Positions 24,547 to 33,588 of a stretch of DNA of 64,000 nucleotides are shown here, in pieces. Source of the stretch: Bacteroidales bacterium (GTDB lineage Bacteria; Bacteroidota; Bacteroidia; Bacteroidales; UBA932); the NCBI GenBank assembly GCA_020026275.1, contig JAHHQQ010000004.1:43482-107481 (forward strand), given 5' to 3'. The translations under genes were made by a program, and so were the position numbers. How positions within the stretch are numbered: the stretch's first letter is position 1; each line of letters starts with the position of its first letter. Under the pieces are notes generated by a model that saw nothing but the letters and a program-made list of their open reading frames with translations, ran no database searches and was not told where the DNA came from.

Positions 24547-26640
24547 ATGGCGGTTCTTCAAAAAATTCGCGTTAAGTTCGGTCTATTGGCATCCATAATC
24601 ATTGCAATAGGCCTTCTATTGTTCATTGTGGATCCAAGCTCTGTAGCCTCAGCCGTGCAGAGTATGTCATCAAAATTTGATGTTGGTGAAATCAATGGAA
24701 AGTCAGTTTCATATACAGATTTCCAGGAGGACATTCAGAAATATACTACAATCAATGAAATGCTGACAGGTGGTTCTGCTCAGAATGCACAGCAGCAGGC
24801 TCAAATCAGAAATCAGGCTTGGGAGCAGTTGGTTTTCAAGTACCTTTTCTTGAGCAAGGCCCATGATGCCGGTATTTTCGTAGGTGACAAGGAACTGGTG
24901 GACATGACTGCCGGCAGTAATCTTTCGCCGATGATTGCACAAAATCCGGTATTCCTTGATGAGCAGGGAAATTTCTCTCCTGAGAATGTATCTTTCTTTA
25001 TTCAGCAGATGTCCCAGGATAATTCCGGCAGATACAGAATGTATTGGGATTGGCTCCAGACCAATATCGAGAACAACAGATATTTTGAGAAATATGCATC
25101 TTTGTTCACTGCCAGCATGAAAGACAATTCTTTGATGCTCCAGAAAGCAATTGCAGAGAACAACACCACTTCCGACGTTGAGTTCGTGATGATTCCTTTC
25201 GGTTATGCGAAAGATTCTTCAGTGGTTGTTTCTGACAAGGAGATCAAAGATTTCTATAACAGCCACAAGGACTTCTACAAACAGCAGGCTAGCCGCGACA
25301 TCGAATATGTTGTCTATGAGGTAAATCCTTCAGATGCTGATATCGCAGCCACTCAGGAGTCCATCGTCAATCTCGCTCCTAAATTCGAGAACGCAGAGAA
25401 TGTCACTAACTTCATGATGAAGAACTCCGACAAGCCTTACACTGATTTCTGGTACAAGAGAGGTGATTTCAAGAACACTTCAGCAGAAATTGAGAAGGCT
25501 GTATGGGAAGGAAAATCTGACGTTTCAGGTGTCATCAGAGAAGGCAACAACTTCTACATTTCCAGAGTACTGGATACCAAGAACGTTCCTGATTCAGTCT
25601 ATGTAAGACACATCCTCCTTCAGGGTGAGAACGCAGAGCATCAGGCAGACAGTTTGGTGAAAGTTCTTGCAAAGGGTGGCAACTTCTCCAACCTTGCAGC
25701 TATGTATTCACTGGACCAGCAGGCAGCTGATGGCGGTGAGAAAGGCAATATCGGTTGGTTGACCCAGACTTACAACATCCCAGGATTCGAGTCCGTGTTC
25801 ACTGCTGACAAGAAGAAACCTTTCGTCCTCAAGACCCAGTATGGTTTCCATGTAGTGGAAGTTGTGAAGACTACTGAACTGCTCAAGAAGAAGAAAGTAG
25901 CTGTCCTCACCAAAGAGGCTCTCGCAAGCAAAGAGACTTTCAACGAGGTATATGGCCATGCAAATGATTTCGCAACAATGGCCAACGGTTCTTACAAGAA
26001 CTACAAGAAGGCTGTAGATTCACTCGGAGTATATTCTCATCCAGTATCCAAGATGTTGGAGTCTGCCAACAATCTGGGCGCTATCGAAGAGACCAAGGAG
26101 GTTACCCGTTGGGCATTCGAGAAGAAGGCTGGTGAAGTTTCTCAGATCATGACCGTCAACAACAACTACTTCGTAGTGGCAGTTGTGACCGGTGTTCACA
26201 AAGAGGGTTATGCTGACCTCAAGGAGGTTTCTCCATACATCAGCGAGATGCTCTATCACGAGAAGCTCAGAGTCAAGAAACAGGAAGAAGTCGCTGCTCA
26301 GATTGCAGGCATGACTGATCTTCAGGCCATTGCAGAGAAATTCAATACAACTGTAAGCACCCACAACGGCGTTACATTCGCTTCTATGGGTAACCAGCAG
26401 CTGGATCCTGCATTCATCGGCGCAGTTTCTGTAGCACCTCTCAATGAGATTGCAAAACCTGTTGCAGGCAGCATCGCTGTCTATGTCTACAAGGTGACTA
26501 ACCGTGAAGTAGGTTCCTTCTTCACCGAGTCAGACGCCAAGACTCAGCAGATGCAGATGTCCAACTACATGACTAACATGATCATCCCTGTCATGATGCA
26601 GGATGCTGATGTGAAGGACAACAGAGCTCACTTCTATTAG
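24547..26640 (+). CDS. ppiD: PpiD/SurA-type periplasmic peptidyl-prolyl isomerase
   Basis: A 697-residue inner-membrane-anchored chaperone. The N-terminal membrane helix (FGLLASIIIAIGLLLFIV, ~residues 11-28) is followed by a SurA-N-like helical region (residues ~40-240). A parvulin domain spans about residues 345-440 (VRHILLQGENAEH, GGNFSNLAAMYS, GNIGWLTQ, FVLKTQYGFHVVEVVKT). A long C-terminal chaperone-like region follows. It assists folding of exported and outer-membrane proteins, fitting the preceding envelope genes. In related genomes I recall a CNNM/HlyC-type gene between lptC and ppiD; it is missing here. It ends at a strong terminator. Confidence 0.88.
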   Translation: MAVLQKIRVKFGLLASIIIAIGLLLFIVDPSSVASAVQSMSSKFDVGEINGKSVSYTDFQEDIQKYTTINEMLTGGSAQNAQQQAQIRNQAWEQLVFKYLFLSKAHDAGIFVGDKELVDMTAGSNLSPMIAQNPVFLDEQGNFSPENVSFFIQQMSQDNSGRYRMYWDWLQTNIENNRYFEKYASLFTASMKDNSLMLQKAIAENNTTSDVEFVMIPFGYAKDSSVVVSDKEIKDFYNSHKDFYKQQASRDIEYVVYEVNPSDADIAATQESIVNLAPKFENAENVTNFMMKNSDKPYTDFWYKRGDFKNTSAEIEKAVWEGKSDVSGVIREGNNFYISRVLDTKNVPDSVYVRHILLQGENAEHQADSLVKVLAKGGNFSNLAAMYSLDQQAADGGEKGNIGWLTQTYNIPGFESVFTADKKKPFVLKTQYGFHVVEVVKTTELLKKKKVAVLTKEALASKETFNEVYGHANDFATMANGSYKNYKKAVDSLGVYSHPVSKMLESANNLGAIEETKEVTRWAFEKKAGEVSQIMTVNNNYFVVAVVTGVHKEGYADLKEVSPYISEMLYHEKLRVKKQEEVAAQIAGMTDLQAIAEKFNTTVSTHNGVTFASMGNQQLDPAFIGAVSVAPLNEIAKPVAGSIAVYVYKVTNREVGSFFTESDAKTQQMQMSNYMTNMIIPVMMQDADVKDNRAHFY

Positions 26641-26663
26641 CAGATAGGCTGTATGCCTTGATA

Positions 26664-26709
26664 AAATAAGAGTAAAGCCGGATCAACAGATCCGGCTTTA
26701 CTCTTATTT
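26664..26709. terminator. Bidirectional terminator between ppiD and ychF
   Basis: A 21-bp perfect stem (26664-26684 with 26689-26709) with the loop AACA. It contains AAAGCCGGATC/GATCCGGCTTT arms. Confidence 0.9.
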
Positions 26710-26754
26710 GGTGGAGAGATCAGTGAGAGGACTCCCCTTTTAGGTATCAGCAAT

Positions 26755-27855
26755 TTAAACGTTGAAGAGGAAGTGCATGATGTCACCATCCTGGACGATG
26801 TAGTCCTTGCCCTCTGTAGAAAGCTTTCCTGCGGCTCTGGTGGCAGCTTCTGACTTGTACTTGATAAAGTCCTCGTATTTGATGACTTCTGCGCGTATGA
26901 AGCCTCTTTCGAAGTCGGTATGGATGACACCGGCTGCTTTTGGTGCCTTGTCGCCCTTGTTGATGGTCCAGGCACGGCATTCATCTGCACCGGCAGTGAA
27001 GAAGGTCTGCAGATTGAGCAGGTGATAGGCGCTCTGAATCAGTCTGACGACACCGGATTCCTTCAGTCCCAGTTCATCCAGGAACATCTGCCTGTCTTCA
27101 TAGCTTTCAATTTCAGCGATGTCTGATTCCGTCTTGGCGGCGATGACCAGAATCTCTGCATTTTCATCTTTTACAGCCTCCCGTACAGCTTCTACATACT
27201 GGTTGCCATCTTTGGCGGAAGCTTCATCTACGTTGCAGACGTAAAGAACCGGTTTGTTGGTGAGCAGGTAGAGTTCTTTGGCCAGATTCTCTTCTTCCTG
27301 GTTGAGCAGTTCTACGGAACGGCAGGATCTGCCTTCCAGAAGCGCCTGCTGGTAACGTCCAAGCAGGTCGGCGAGACGTTTGGCGTCTTTGTCACCGGAC
27401 TGTGCCTGTTTCTTTACTTTGACCAGTCTGTTCTCGACGGTCTCCAGATCCTTGATCTGCAATTCTGTATCTACTACGCCTTTGTCTCTGACAGGATCTA
27501 CGTTGCCGTCAACATGGACAATGTTTCCGTCGTCAAAGCATCTCAATACGTGGAGAATGGCATCGCATTCCCGGATGTTGGCCAGAAACTGGTTGCCCAG
27601 TCCTTCTCCTTTGCTGGCTCCCTTCACCAAACCGGCAATATCCACGATGTCTACGGTAGCTGGAATGGTTCTCTGTGGCTGGCAGATTTCTGACAGCATT
27701 TCCAGACGTTTGTCTGGGACATTGGTGGAACCGAGGTTGGGTTCAATGGTGCAGAAGGGAAAATTGGCACTCTGTGCTTTTCCTGAACTGATACAATTGA
27801 AAAGTGTAGATTTTCCAACATTTGGAAGTCCTACAATTCCGCATTTAAGTGACAT
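26755..27855 (-). CDS. ychF: Redox-responsive ribosome-binding ATPase YchF (Obg family)
   Basis: A 366-residue Obg-like NTPase that prefers ATP and binds ribosomes. G1 is GLPNVGKSTLFNCISSGKAQ, G3 region DIVDIAGLVKGASKGEGLGN, and the altered G4-type element is NVDE rather than NKxD, consistent with ATP preference. The C-terminal TGS domain ends KEDFIKYKS-like and IVQDGDIMHFLFNV. It is a single gene transcribed towards ppiD, with a 357-base gap to the SusC gene on its other side. Confidence 0.96.
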   Translation of the reverse strand: MSLKCGIVGLPNVGKSTLFNCISSGKAQSANFPFCTIEPNLGSTNVPDKRLEMLSEICQPQRTIPATVDIVDIAGLVKGASKGEGLGNQFLANIRECDAILHVLRCFDDGNIVHVDGNVDPVRDKGVVDTELQIKDLETVENRLVKVKKQAQSGDKDAKRLADLLGRYQQALLEGRSCRSVELLNQEEENLAKELYLLTNKPVLYVCNVDEASAKDGNQYVEAVREAVKDENAEILVIAAKTESDIAEIESYEDRQMFLDELGLKESGVVRLIQSAYHLLNLQTFFTAGADECRAWTINKGDKAPKAAGVIHTDFERGFIRAEVIKYEDFIKYKSEAATRAAGKLSTEGKDYIVQDGDIMHFLFNV

Positions 27856-28212
27856 GTTATTTTATGAATTATTACTTTTTGTATAGATTTCAATTACAAA
27901 CCACATAGGTATTGATGGAAATAATTAATTTGTTGAAATCTGTCCATATAACTTTGTAACAAATTAGTTGGCACAAAGTTAATATAATGTATTGATATTT
28001 AATAGTGAAATGTATAACTTTGCGAAATATATATTTTGTAGGTTGCAGATATGTGGGAACTTACAAATATTTTATAGTTACAAAATTGTGTGTGTGATTA
28101 GGCAGTTTCATTGATACCACTTGGCATTTCTTTTCAAGGTGTCTTGGCTTTTTGTAATCTGCAAATAATTACATTTTTATCTTTCTTATTATATTAAAAT
28201 ACGCATAGAAGC
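27856..28212. promoter_or_regulatory. Upstream regulatory region of the SusC/SusD-protease gene run
   Basis: A 357-base AT-rich gap. It holds two -7-like TAACTTTG octamers (27949-27956 and 28015-28022). A short inverted repeat AACTTTG/CAAAGTT (27950-27956 and 27974-27980) could be an operator. Only the second octamer has a TTG at a good distance. No coding ORF is supported. Confidence 0.5.
27992..28022 (+). promoter_or_regulatory. Probable promoter of the SusC gene run
   Basis: TTG at 27992-27994, 20 bases, then TAACTTTG at 28015-28022. The leader to the SusC ATG would be about 185 bases, long enough for post-transcriptional control, though I see no recognisable riboswitch. Confidence 0.5.
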
Positions 28213-31146
28213 ATGAATAAATTCTTAACTTTATTCATTTCTCTTGCGCTGGGAACACTACAGGTGTGTTTCGCCCAAACTTATAAAGTGGAAGGTGTCG
28301 TTACCTCCATGCAAGATGGCGAACCGCTGATAGGTGTTGCTGTGATGCAAGAAGGAACAAACAATGCAGCCGTGACTGACTTGGATGGATTCTATTCCAT
28401 TGAGATTGAAGGGATAGAAAAAGTCAAGTTGAGTTATTCTTTTATCGGCATGACTACAAAGATTATTGAAGTTGGTCCCGAAACATTGAAATTGGATGTG
28501 GAATTGGAACCTGACCAGTTGTTGGTTGATGAAGTGGTCGTTGTGGCATACGGTGTCCGCAAGAAAGGAACCGTGGCGGGTTCGGTTGCTGCAGTCAAAT
28601 CAGAGAAGTTGGCAGATGTGCCTGCAGCCAGTTTTGATCAGGCCCTTCAGGGACAGGCTCCCGGTTTGATGGTCTTGTCCAATTCTGGAGCGCCAAATGC
28701 ACCGGCTACTTTTGCAATCCGAGGAACGAACTCAATTAATTCAGGTAATCAACCATTGTTCATTCTAGATGGTGTTCCAGTTTCCGCTTTGGATTTCAAT
28801 ACTATCAATCCGGCAGATATTGAATCTGTTTCAGTGCTGAAGGATGCCTCGTCCACTTCTATCTATGGAGCGCGAGCTGCCAATGGTGTTGTTGTAATCA
28901 CCACTAAAAGAGGCGTTGCCATGGATGCGGCAAAAGTGACTGCTCGTGCTCAGATGGGTATTTCTCAGTTGGCCAATAACAATTGGAACTTGATGAATAC
29001 TGCAGAGCGTATTGAATATGAGAAATTGATTGGTTATGACAAAGGGCAGGATTATGAGTTGCTGGGCAAAACAGATGTCAATTGGATGAATGAGGTATTT
29101 AATAATGCCGCTTTTCTCCATAATTATGATCTTTCTCTCAACCGTGCGACGGATAAACTGAATTATTTTGTTTCAGGCAACTATTTCAGTCAGGAGGGGA
29201 TAGCACAGAGTTCCGGCATTGACCGTTATACGATTCGTGCCAACACCGATGTGAAGGCAAGCCGCTGGTTGAAGGTGGGCACCAACATCATGACCACTTA
29301 CGAGGAACTGGAAGAGGCAGATGAAGGAACCTATTCCCTCGCCACTCCAATTTCTGCTTGTCGTTTCATGCTCCCTTACTGGGATCCTCACAAAGAGGAC
29401 GGTTCATTGGCTTCTTCCAATGACGGTTCCTGGAAAGGTTTGGGCGTGAACCCGATCGAGTTCATGAAGAACAATCCGATCAAATACAAGAAATACAAGC
29501 TGCTGTCTTCCGTTTATGCTGAAATCACTTTCATGGAAGGATTGGTATTCCGCTCCCAGTTCGGTCTGGACTATGCCCATACGACTGCTTTCATGCAGTC
29601 ATTCCCTAGTTACCAGATTAATTCTGGTATCGGAGGTGCCGGGAGGAATTCTATGGACAGAAGAAATTTGTCCATTACGAATACATTGAATTATCATTTC
29701 ATGAAAGGACTTGACCATACTTTCAATCTGATGATCGGTCAGGAGGGCATGGACTATCATGAGGAAGGATTCAGCATGTCTGTCAAAGGTCAGAACAATG
29801 ATGCGCTTACCAATATCTCTTCAGGTACCAGACCGGTTGCCTGGTCAGATATGAGCTCTGCCCATTCATTCGTTTCCTTCTTCGGAAGAGCTGAATACAA
29901 CTACATGTACAAATATTACGTGGAAGCTTCTGCACGTACAGATGCATCTTCCCGTTTCGGTGCCAATAACCGTTGGGCTATGTTCGGTTCCATCGGTCTG
30001 ATGTGGGATATGGCCAAGGAAGATTTCATGAGAAACAGTTCATGGCTGACTGCGGCACAGTTCAAGTTCAGTACCGGTACTTCCGGAAACTCATCCATTC
30101 CAAACTTTGACCACCTCGCTCTGGTGGGCGGTGGCATCTCCTACGATGATATAATGGGTATCTATCCAATGCAGAGTGCCAACGAGAATCTGAGTTGGGA
30201 GAAAGTGTGGGCTACCAACCTGGCTGCCCATCTGGGTTTCTTCAACCGCATCGAAATGGACGTGGAATTCTACAACAAGCAGACTTCTGACATGTTGATG
30301 GCCGTTCCAAGATCCTATGCGGACAAGGGTGAAGGCTTTGTATGGGACAATGTCGGCAAATTGTTCAACAGGGGAGTTGAAATCTCCGTGAACGCCAACC
30401 TCATTTCTACCAAGGACTTCTTCTGGAGCGTCAATTTCAACGCTTCCTACAACAGAAACCGCATCACTGAACTGTACAACGGTGTCGAGGAATATGAGAA
30501 TGCCAGCACAGGTATAAAATATGCCGTAGGACATCCGATTGGAGAGTTCTACATCAACCGCTATGCAGGTGTGAATCCAGCCAACGGTGATCCTCTTTGG
30601 TATGACAAGGACGGCAACATCACCAATGAATACAGAGAATCTGACAAAGTCATGATTGGAAAGAGCTGTGACGCTCCATGGCAGGGTGGTTTCGGTACTG
30701 CCCTTTCCTGGAAAGGTTTGCAGGTTTCCGCCCATTTCAGCTGGGTCGCTGACAGGTGGATGATCAACAATGACCGCTTCTTCGAGGAGAGCAACGGTCT
30801 GTATGCCGCCTACAACCAGTCCAAACGTCTGCTTTACGAAGGCTGGCGCAAACCTGGTGATGTGACAGACATCCCTCGTTTTGGCATTACACCACAGTTG
30901 GACAGCAGGTTCCTTGAGGATGCCTCTTTCCTTCGTATGAAGAACTTGATGGTCAGCTATAATTTCCCTGCCAAGCTGATGAAAAGGACCGGGTTCCTGA
31001 CCGATTTCAAGGTATATGCCCAGGCACAGAACCTATTCACTATCACGGGCTTCTCAGGTATCGACCCTGAGTCCTCCATGAATGTCTATAAGGCTCAATA
31101 TCCTATGACAAGGCTGTTTACTTTTGGTTTGGAAATGTCATTTTAA
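28213..31146 (+). CDS. SusC/RagA-family TonB-dependent outer-membrane transporter
   Basis: A 977-residue transporter. Signal peptide ~1-22 (VCFAQ). A carboxypeptidase-regulatory-like domain covers residues ~23-100 (VEGVVTSMQDGEPLIGVAV). A TonB-box-like DEVVVVAYG and plug domain follow (residues ~105-235, containing FAIRGTNSINSGNQPLFILD and SIYGARAANGVVVITTKRG), then a C-terminal barrel ending LFTFGLEMSF. It pairs with the SusD-like lipoprotein 9 bases downstream; such pairs import oligosaccharides or, as in RagAB, oligopeptides. The protease and LRR genes that follow favour peptides, but this is inferred from context. At ~977 residues it is close to usual SusC size. Confidence 0.92.
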   Translation: MNKFLTLFISLALGTLQVCFAQTYKVEGVVTSMQDGEPLIGVAVMQEGTNNAAVTDLDGFYSIEIEGIEKVKLSYSFIGMTTKIIEVGPETLKLDVELEPDQLLVDEVVVVAYGVRKKGTVAGSVAAVKSEKLADVPAASFDQALQGQAPGLMVLSNSGAPNAPATFAIRGTNSINSGNQPLFILDGVPVSALDFNTINPADIESVSVLKDASSTSIYGARAANGVVVITTKRGVAMDAAKVTARAQMGISQLANNNWNLMNTAERIEYEKLIGYDKGQDYELLGKTDVNWMNEVFNNAAFLHNYDLSLNRATDKLNYFVSGNYFSQEGIAQSSGIDRYTIRANTDVKASRWLKVGTNIMTTYEELEEADEGTYSLATPISACRFMLPYWDPHKEDGSLASSNDGSWKGLGVNPIEFMKNNPIKYKKYKLLSSVYAEITFMEGLVFRSQFGLDYAHTTAFMQSFPSYQINSGIGGAGRNSMDRRNLSITNTLNYHFMKGLDHTFNLMIGQEGMDYHEEGFSMSVKGQNNDALTNISSGTRPVAWSDMSSAHSFVSFFGRAEYNYMYKYYVEASARTDASSRFGANNRWAMFGSIGLMWDMAKEDFMRNSSWLTAAQFKFSTGTSGNSSIPNFDHLALVGGGISYDDIMGIYPMQSANENLSWEKVWATNLAAHLGFFNRIEMDVEFYNKQTSDMLMAVPRSYADKGEGFVWDNVGKLFNRGVEISVNANLISTKDFFWSVNFNASYNRNRITELYNGVEEYENASTGIKYAVGHPIGEFYINRYAGVNPANGDPLWYDKDGNITNEYRESDKVMIGKSCDAPWQGGFGTALSWKGLQVSAHFSWVADRWMINNDRFFEESNGLYAAYNQSKRLLYEGWRKPGDVTDIPRFGITPQLDSRFLEDASFLRMKNLMVSYNFPAKLMKRTGFLTDFKVYAQAQNLFTITGFSGIDPESSMNVYKAQYPMTRLFTFGLEMSF

Positions 31147-31155
31147 TATAGGAGA

Positions 31156-32670
31156 ATGATGAAGAAATTTACAATATATATCTTACTGGCGTTATCTGCT
31201 CTGTCCATGACATCATGTCTGGAGAAATATCCAAATGATGCGATTCCAGCAGACGAGGCCATCAATACGGTGGAAGATTTGAATCAGGCTATGATAGGAG
31301 TCTATGGCGCCTTCAAGTCCCCGTCTTTGTACAGTGGCGCTTTGACGCTTCTTCCTGATGTCCAAGCAGATTTTGTCTATGGAGTGAAGGGTAATTCCAA
31401 TGTTTATGGAAATATCTGGCGTTGGGATATCCAAGCCAACAATTCTGATATTACCAACGTATATGCTTCTCTTTACGGAATTATTGCACAGTGTAACTTT
31501 CTGCTGGACAATGTTGAGAAAGTGAAAGCGAATACTCTTACAGATAAAGATCTCAACCAGATTGAAACCATTGTCGGAGAAGCTCATCTGGCCAGGGCCA
31601 TTGCGTATTCAGATCTGATCAAGATGTTTTGCAAGGCATATGACAGTGATGAGCAGGCGGAACAGGATTTGGGCGTTGTCCTGGTATCTCACTATGAGAC
31701 CGATGAGCCGATGAAACGTTCCAGCCTGAAGGCATCTTACGAATTTGTTTTGAAAGATCTGGAAGTTGCAGTAAAATACCTGACTATAGAGGATGGCTTC
31801 AAAGGTACGGTGTATAATTCCATTTATTTCAATGAGTATGTAGCTCATGCTTTGAGAGCCCGTATCTATTTGTATATGAAAAAGTACGATAAGGCTATTG
31901 AGTCTGCGACAAAGGTGATTGACAGTGGCTATTACAAACTCTCCAGCTCTACAGAGATGATTAATCCAGAGCAGAGTATGTATGAATATATGTGGGCGAC
32001 TGATAATTCCACTGAAATCATCTGGAAAATCGGTTTCACTCTCAATTCCTATGGAGGAGCATTGGGAAGTATTTTCTTCAATTATGACAACATTTCTGTG
32101 AAACCGGATTATGTGCCGGCACAGTGGGTTTTGGCAGAATATGTACCGGCCGATTTGAGAATGAAGGCTTTCTTTGATACGCAGATCACTACAGGATATC
32201 CTCATCAGCTCAGGTGGTACTTGCTTAAGAAATATTGGGGAAATTCAATGTTCGAGCAGGTGAATGTTTTTCACGTCTGCGAGCCGAAAGTTTTCCGTCT
32301 TTCTGAGACATATCTCATCCGAGCTGAGGCGTATGCCATGACCGGCGATTATTCAAGAGCTGGCAAGGATATCTCTTCAATCAGAAATGCACGTTACAGT
32401 ACGTATGGTGGTTCTGCTTCGATGAATGAGAAGAATGCAATGGAAATCATCGAATCTGAAAGAGTGAAGGAACTCTATATGGAAGGTTTCCGTCTTCAGG
32501 ATTTGAAACGTTGGCACAAAGGTTTTGAAAGACGTCCGCAGGACCAGAGCATAGAACATGGCAGCAGTCTTAAAATTGCAGCGGACAATCCTTTCTTTGT
32601 CTGGCCAATCCCTCGTCATGAACTGGAATCTCCAGGTTCTCAGATTGAAGGAAATGAGAGTAACAAGTAA
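31156..32670 (+). CDS. SusD/RagB-family surface lipoprotein
   Basis: A 504-residue lipoprotein with lipobox MTSCLEKYP. TPR-like helical SusD fold: N-terminal half with INTVEDLNQAMIGVYGAF, and C-terminal signature region AMEIIESERVKELYMEGFRLQDLKRW (in pieces), ending with DNPFFVWPIPRHELE. SusD proteins form the lid over the SusC barrel and capture substrate. There are two possible ATG starts three bases apart (31156, 31159). It is followed by the DUF4843-like lipoprotein after 12 bases. Confidence 0.93.
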   Translation: MMKKFTIYILLALSALSMTSCLEKYPNDAIPADEAINTVEDLNQAMIGVYGAFKSPSLYSGALTLLPDVQADFVYGVKGNSNVYGNIWRWDIQANNSDITNVYASLYGIIAQCNFLLDNVEKVKANTLTDKDLNQIETIVGEAHLARAIAYSDLIKMFCKAYDSDEQAEQDLGVVLVSHYETDEPMKRSSLKASYEFVLKDLEVAVKYLTIEDGFKGTVYNSIYFNEYVAHALRARIYLYMKKYDKAIESATKVIDSGYYKLSSSTEMINPEQSMYEYMWATDNSTEIIWKIGFTLNSYGGALGSIFFNYDNISVKPDYVPAQWVLAEYVPADLRMKAFFDTQITTGYPHQLRWYLLKKYWGNSMFEQVNVFHVCEPKVFRLSETYLIRAEAYAMTGDYSRAGKDISSIRNARYSTYGGSASMNEKNAMEIIESERVKELYMEGFRLQDLKRWHKGFERRPQDQSIEHGSSLKIAADNPFFVWPIPRHELESPGSQIEGNESNK

Positions 32671-32682
32671 AATCAGAAGAAC

Positions 32683-33567
32683 ATGAAAAAGATAATTGAA
32701 ATAATTTCCTTTGCAACCTTTGCTATCTTCCTTTTTTCTGGATGTGAGCAGGATAAGGTAGCATATGATGGACCTGATTACATCATGTTTTCAGATTCTC
32801 TTTATCTGATTCCGGTAGAAAAAGAAGGTAATTTCGTAGAGATTCCTATTTCAGCAACGCGTTCTTGTGACTATGACCGTACGGTTGCTGTCGAAATCAT
32901 TGATAAAGAAAGCGTAGCGGTCGAAGGACTGCACTATGAAATTGAATCCAACACGGTGACTATTCCTGCCGGGAAACTGGCAGCCAGTGTCAAGGTGAGA
33001 GGGTTGTATGATAATGTCGGAATCAGTGATTCTCTTGGTTTCCATATTCGTCTGATTGTCCCTAAGGAGAAGGAATGGGACTTGTATGGGACAGAAGCGG
33101 ATGTAGTGATGAGGAAAGTTTGTCCTTTCGATATCCATAATTTTGAAGGATGGTGTGTTCTTACTTCTACCTATATGCATGCTTATATGTCTAATACAGA
33201 CATGAGACTGGTAAGGTCAGAGGTGGATCCGGAGAATGAGAATACGATCATCATGAAGGATTTCTTTTATGATGGATACGATGTCAAAATCAAATTATTG
33301 ACAGATAATGTATTGACTCCTGACATCGAAATGGAGGACCAGGTGTTCGGACCGACAGAGATTCCTTTTGAAACTATTTGGGGCGACGGCCTGATTAGAA
33401 TGAATCAGCCATCGATGTATACTTCCTATTACAGTACTTGCGAAAAGTTTATTTTCCAGTTCATGACACTTTATGTGAAGGAGGTAGGTACCGTTGGCAC
33501 TTATGTGAATAGTGTAAAATGGATCAGCGATGAAGAAGCTGAACTGTTGAAGCAACAAGGATATTAA
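32683..33567 (+). CDS. DUF4843/DUF4984-like surface lipoprotein
   Basis: A 294-residue lipoprotein with lipobox LFSGCEQDKV. The N-terminal domain resembles the Ig-like DUF4843 family found downstream of susD genes (MFSDSLYLIPVEKEGNFVEIPISATR, seen in pieces, and EGLHYEI.. TIPAGKLAASVKV). The C-terminal ~110 residues are a separate beta-rich domain. I assign the DUF names from memory at modest confidence. It is probably part of the surface complex with SusD; the function is unknown. Confidence 0.7.
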   Translation: MKKIIEIISFATFAIFLFSGCEQDKVAYDGPDYIMFSDSLYLIPVEKEGNFVEIPISATRSCDYDRTVAVEIIDKESVAVEGLHYEIESNTVTIPAGKLAASVKVRGLYDNVGISDSLGFHIRLIVPKEKEWDLYGTEADVVMRKVCPFDIHNFEGWCVLTSTYMHAYMSNTDMRLVRSEVDPENENTIIMKDFFYDGYDVKIKLLTDNVLTPDIEMEDQVFGPTEIPFETIWGDGLIRMNQPSMYTSYYSTCEKFIFQFMTLYVKEVGTVGTYVNSVKWISDEEAELLKQQGY

Positions 33568-33588
33568 ATTATTGAATTATAGCACGTC

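Noticed and set aside
27938..28160. Possible riboswitch or structured leader before SusC
   Set aside because: Only short, weak inverted repeats are visible and none matches a riboswitch core I know.
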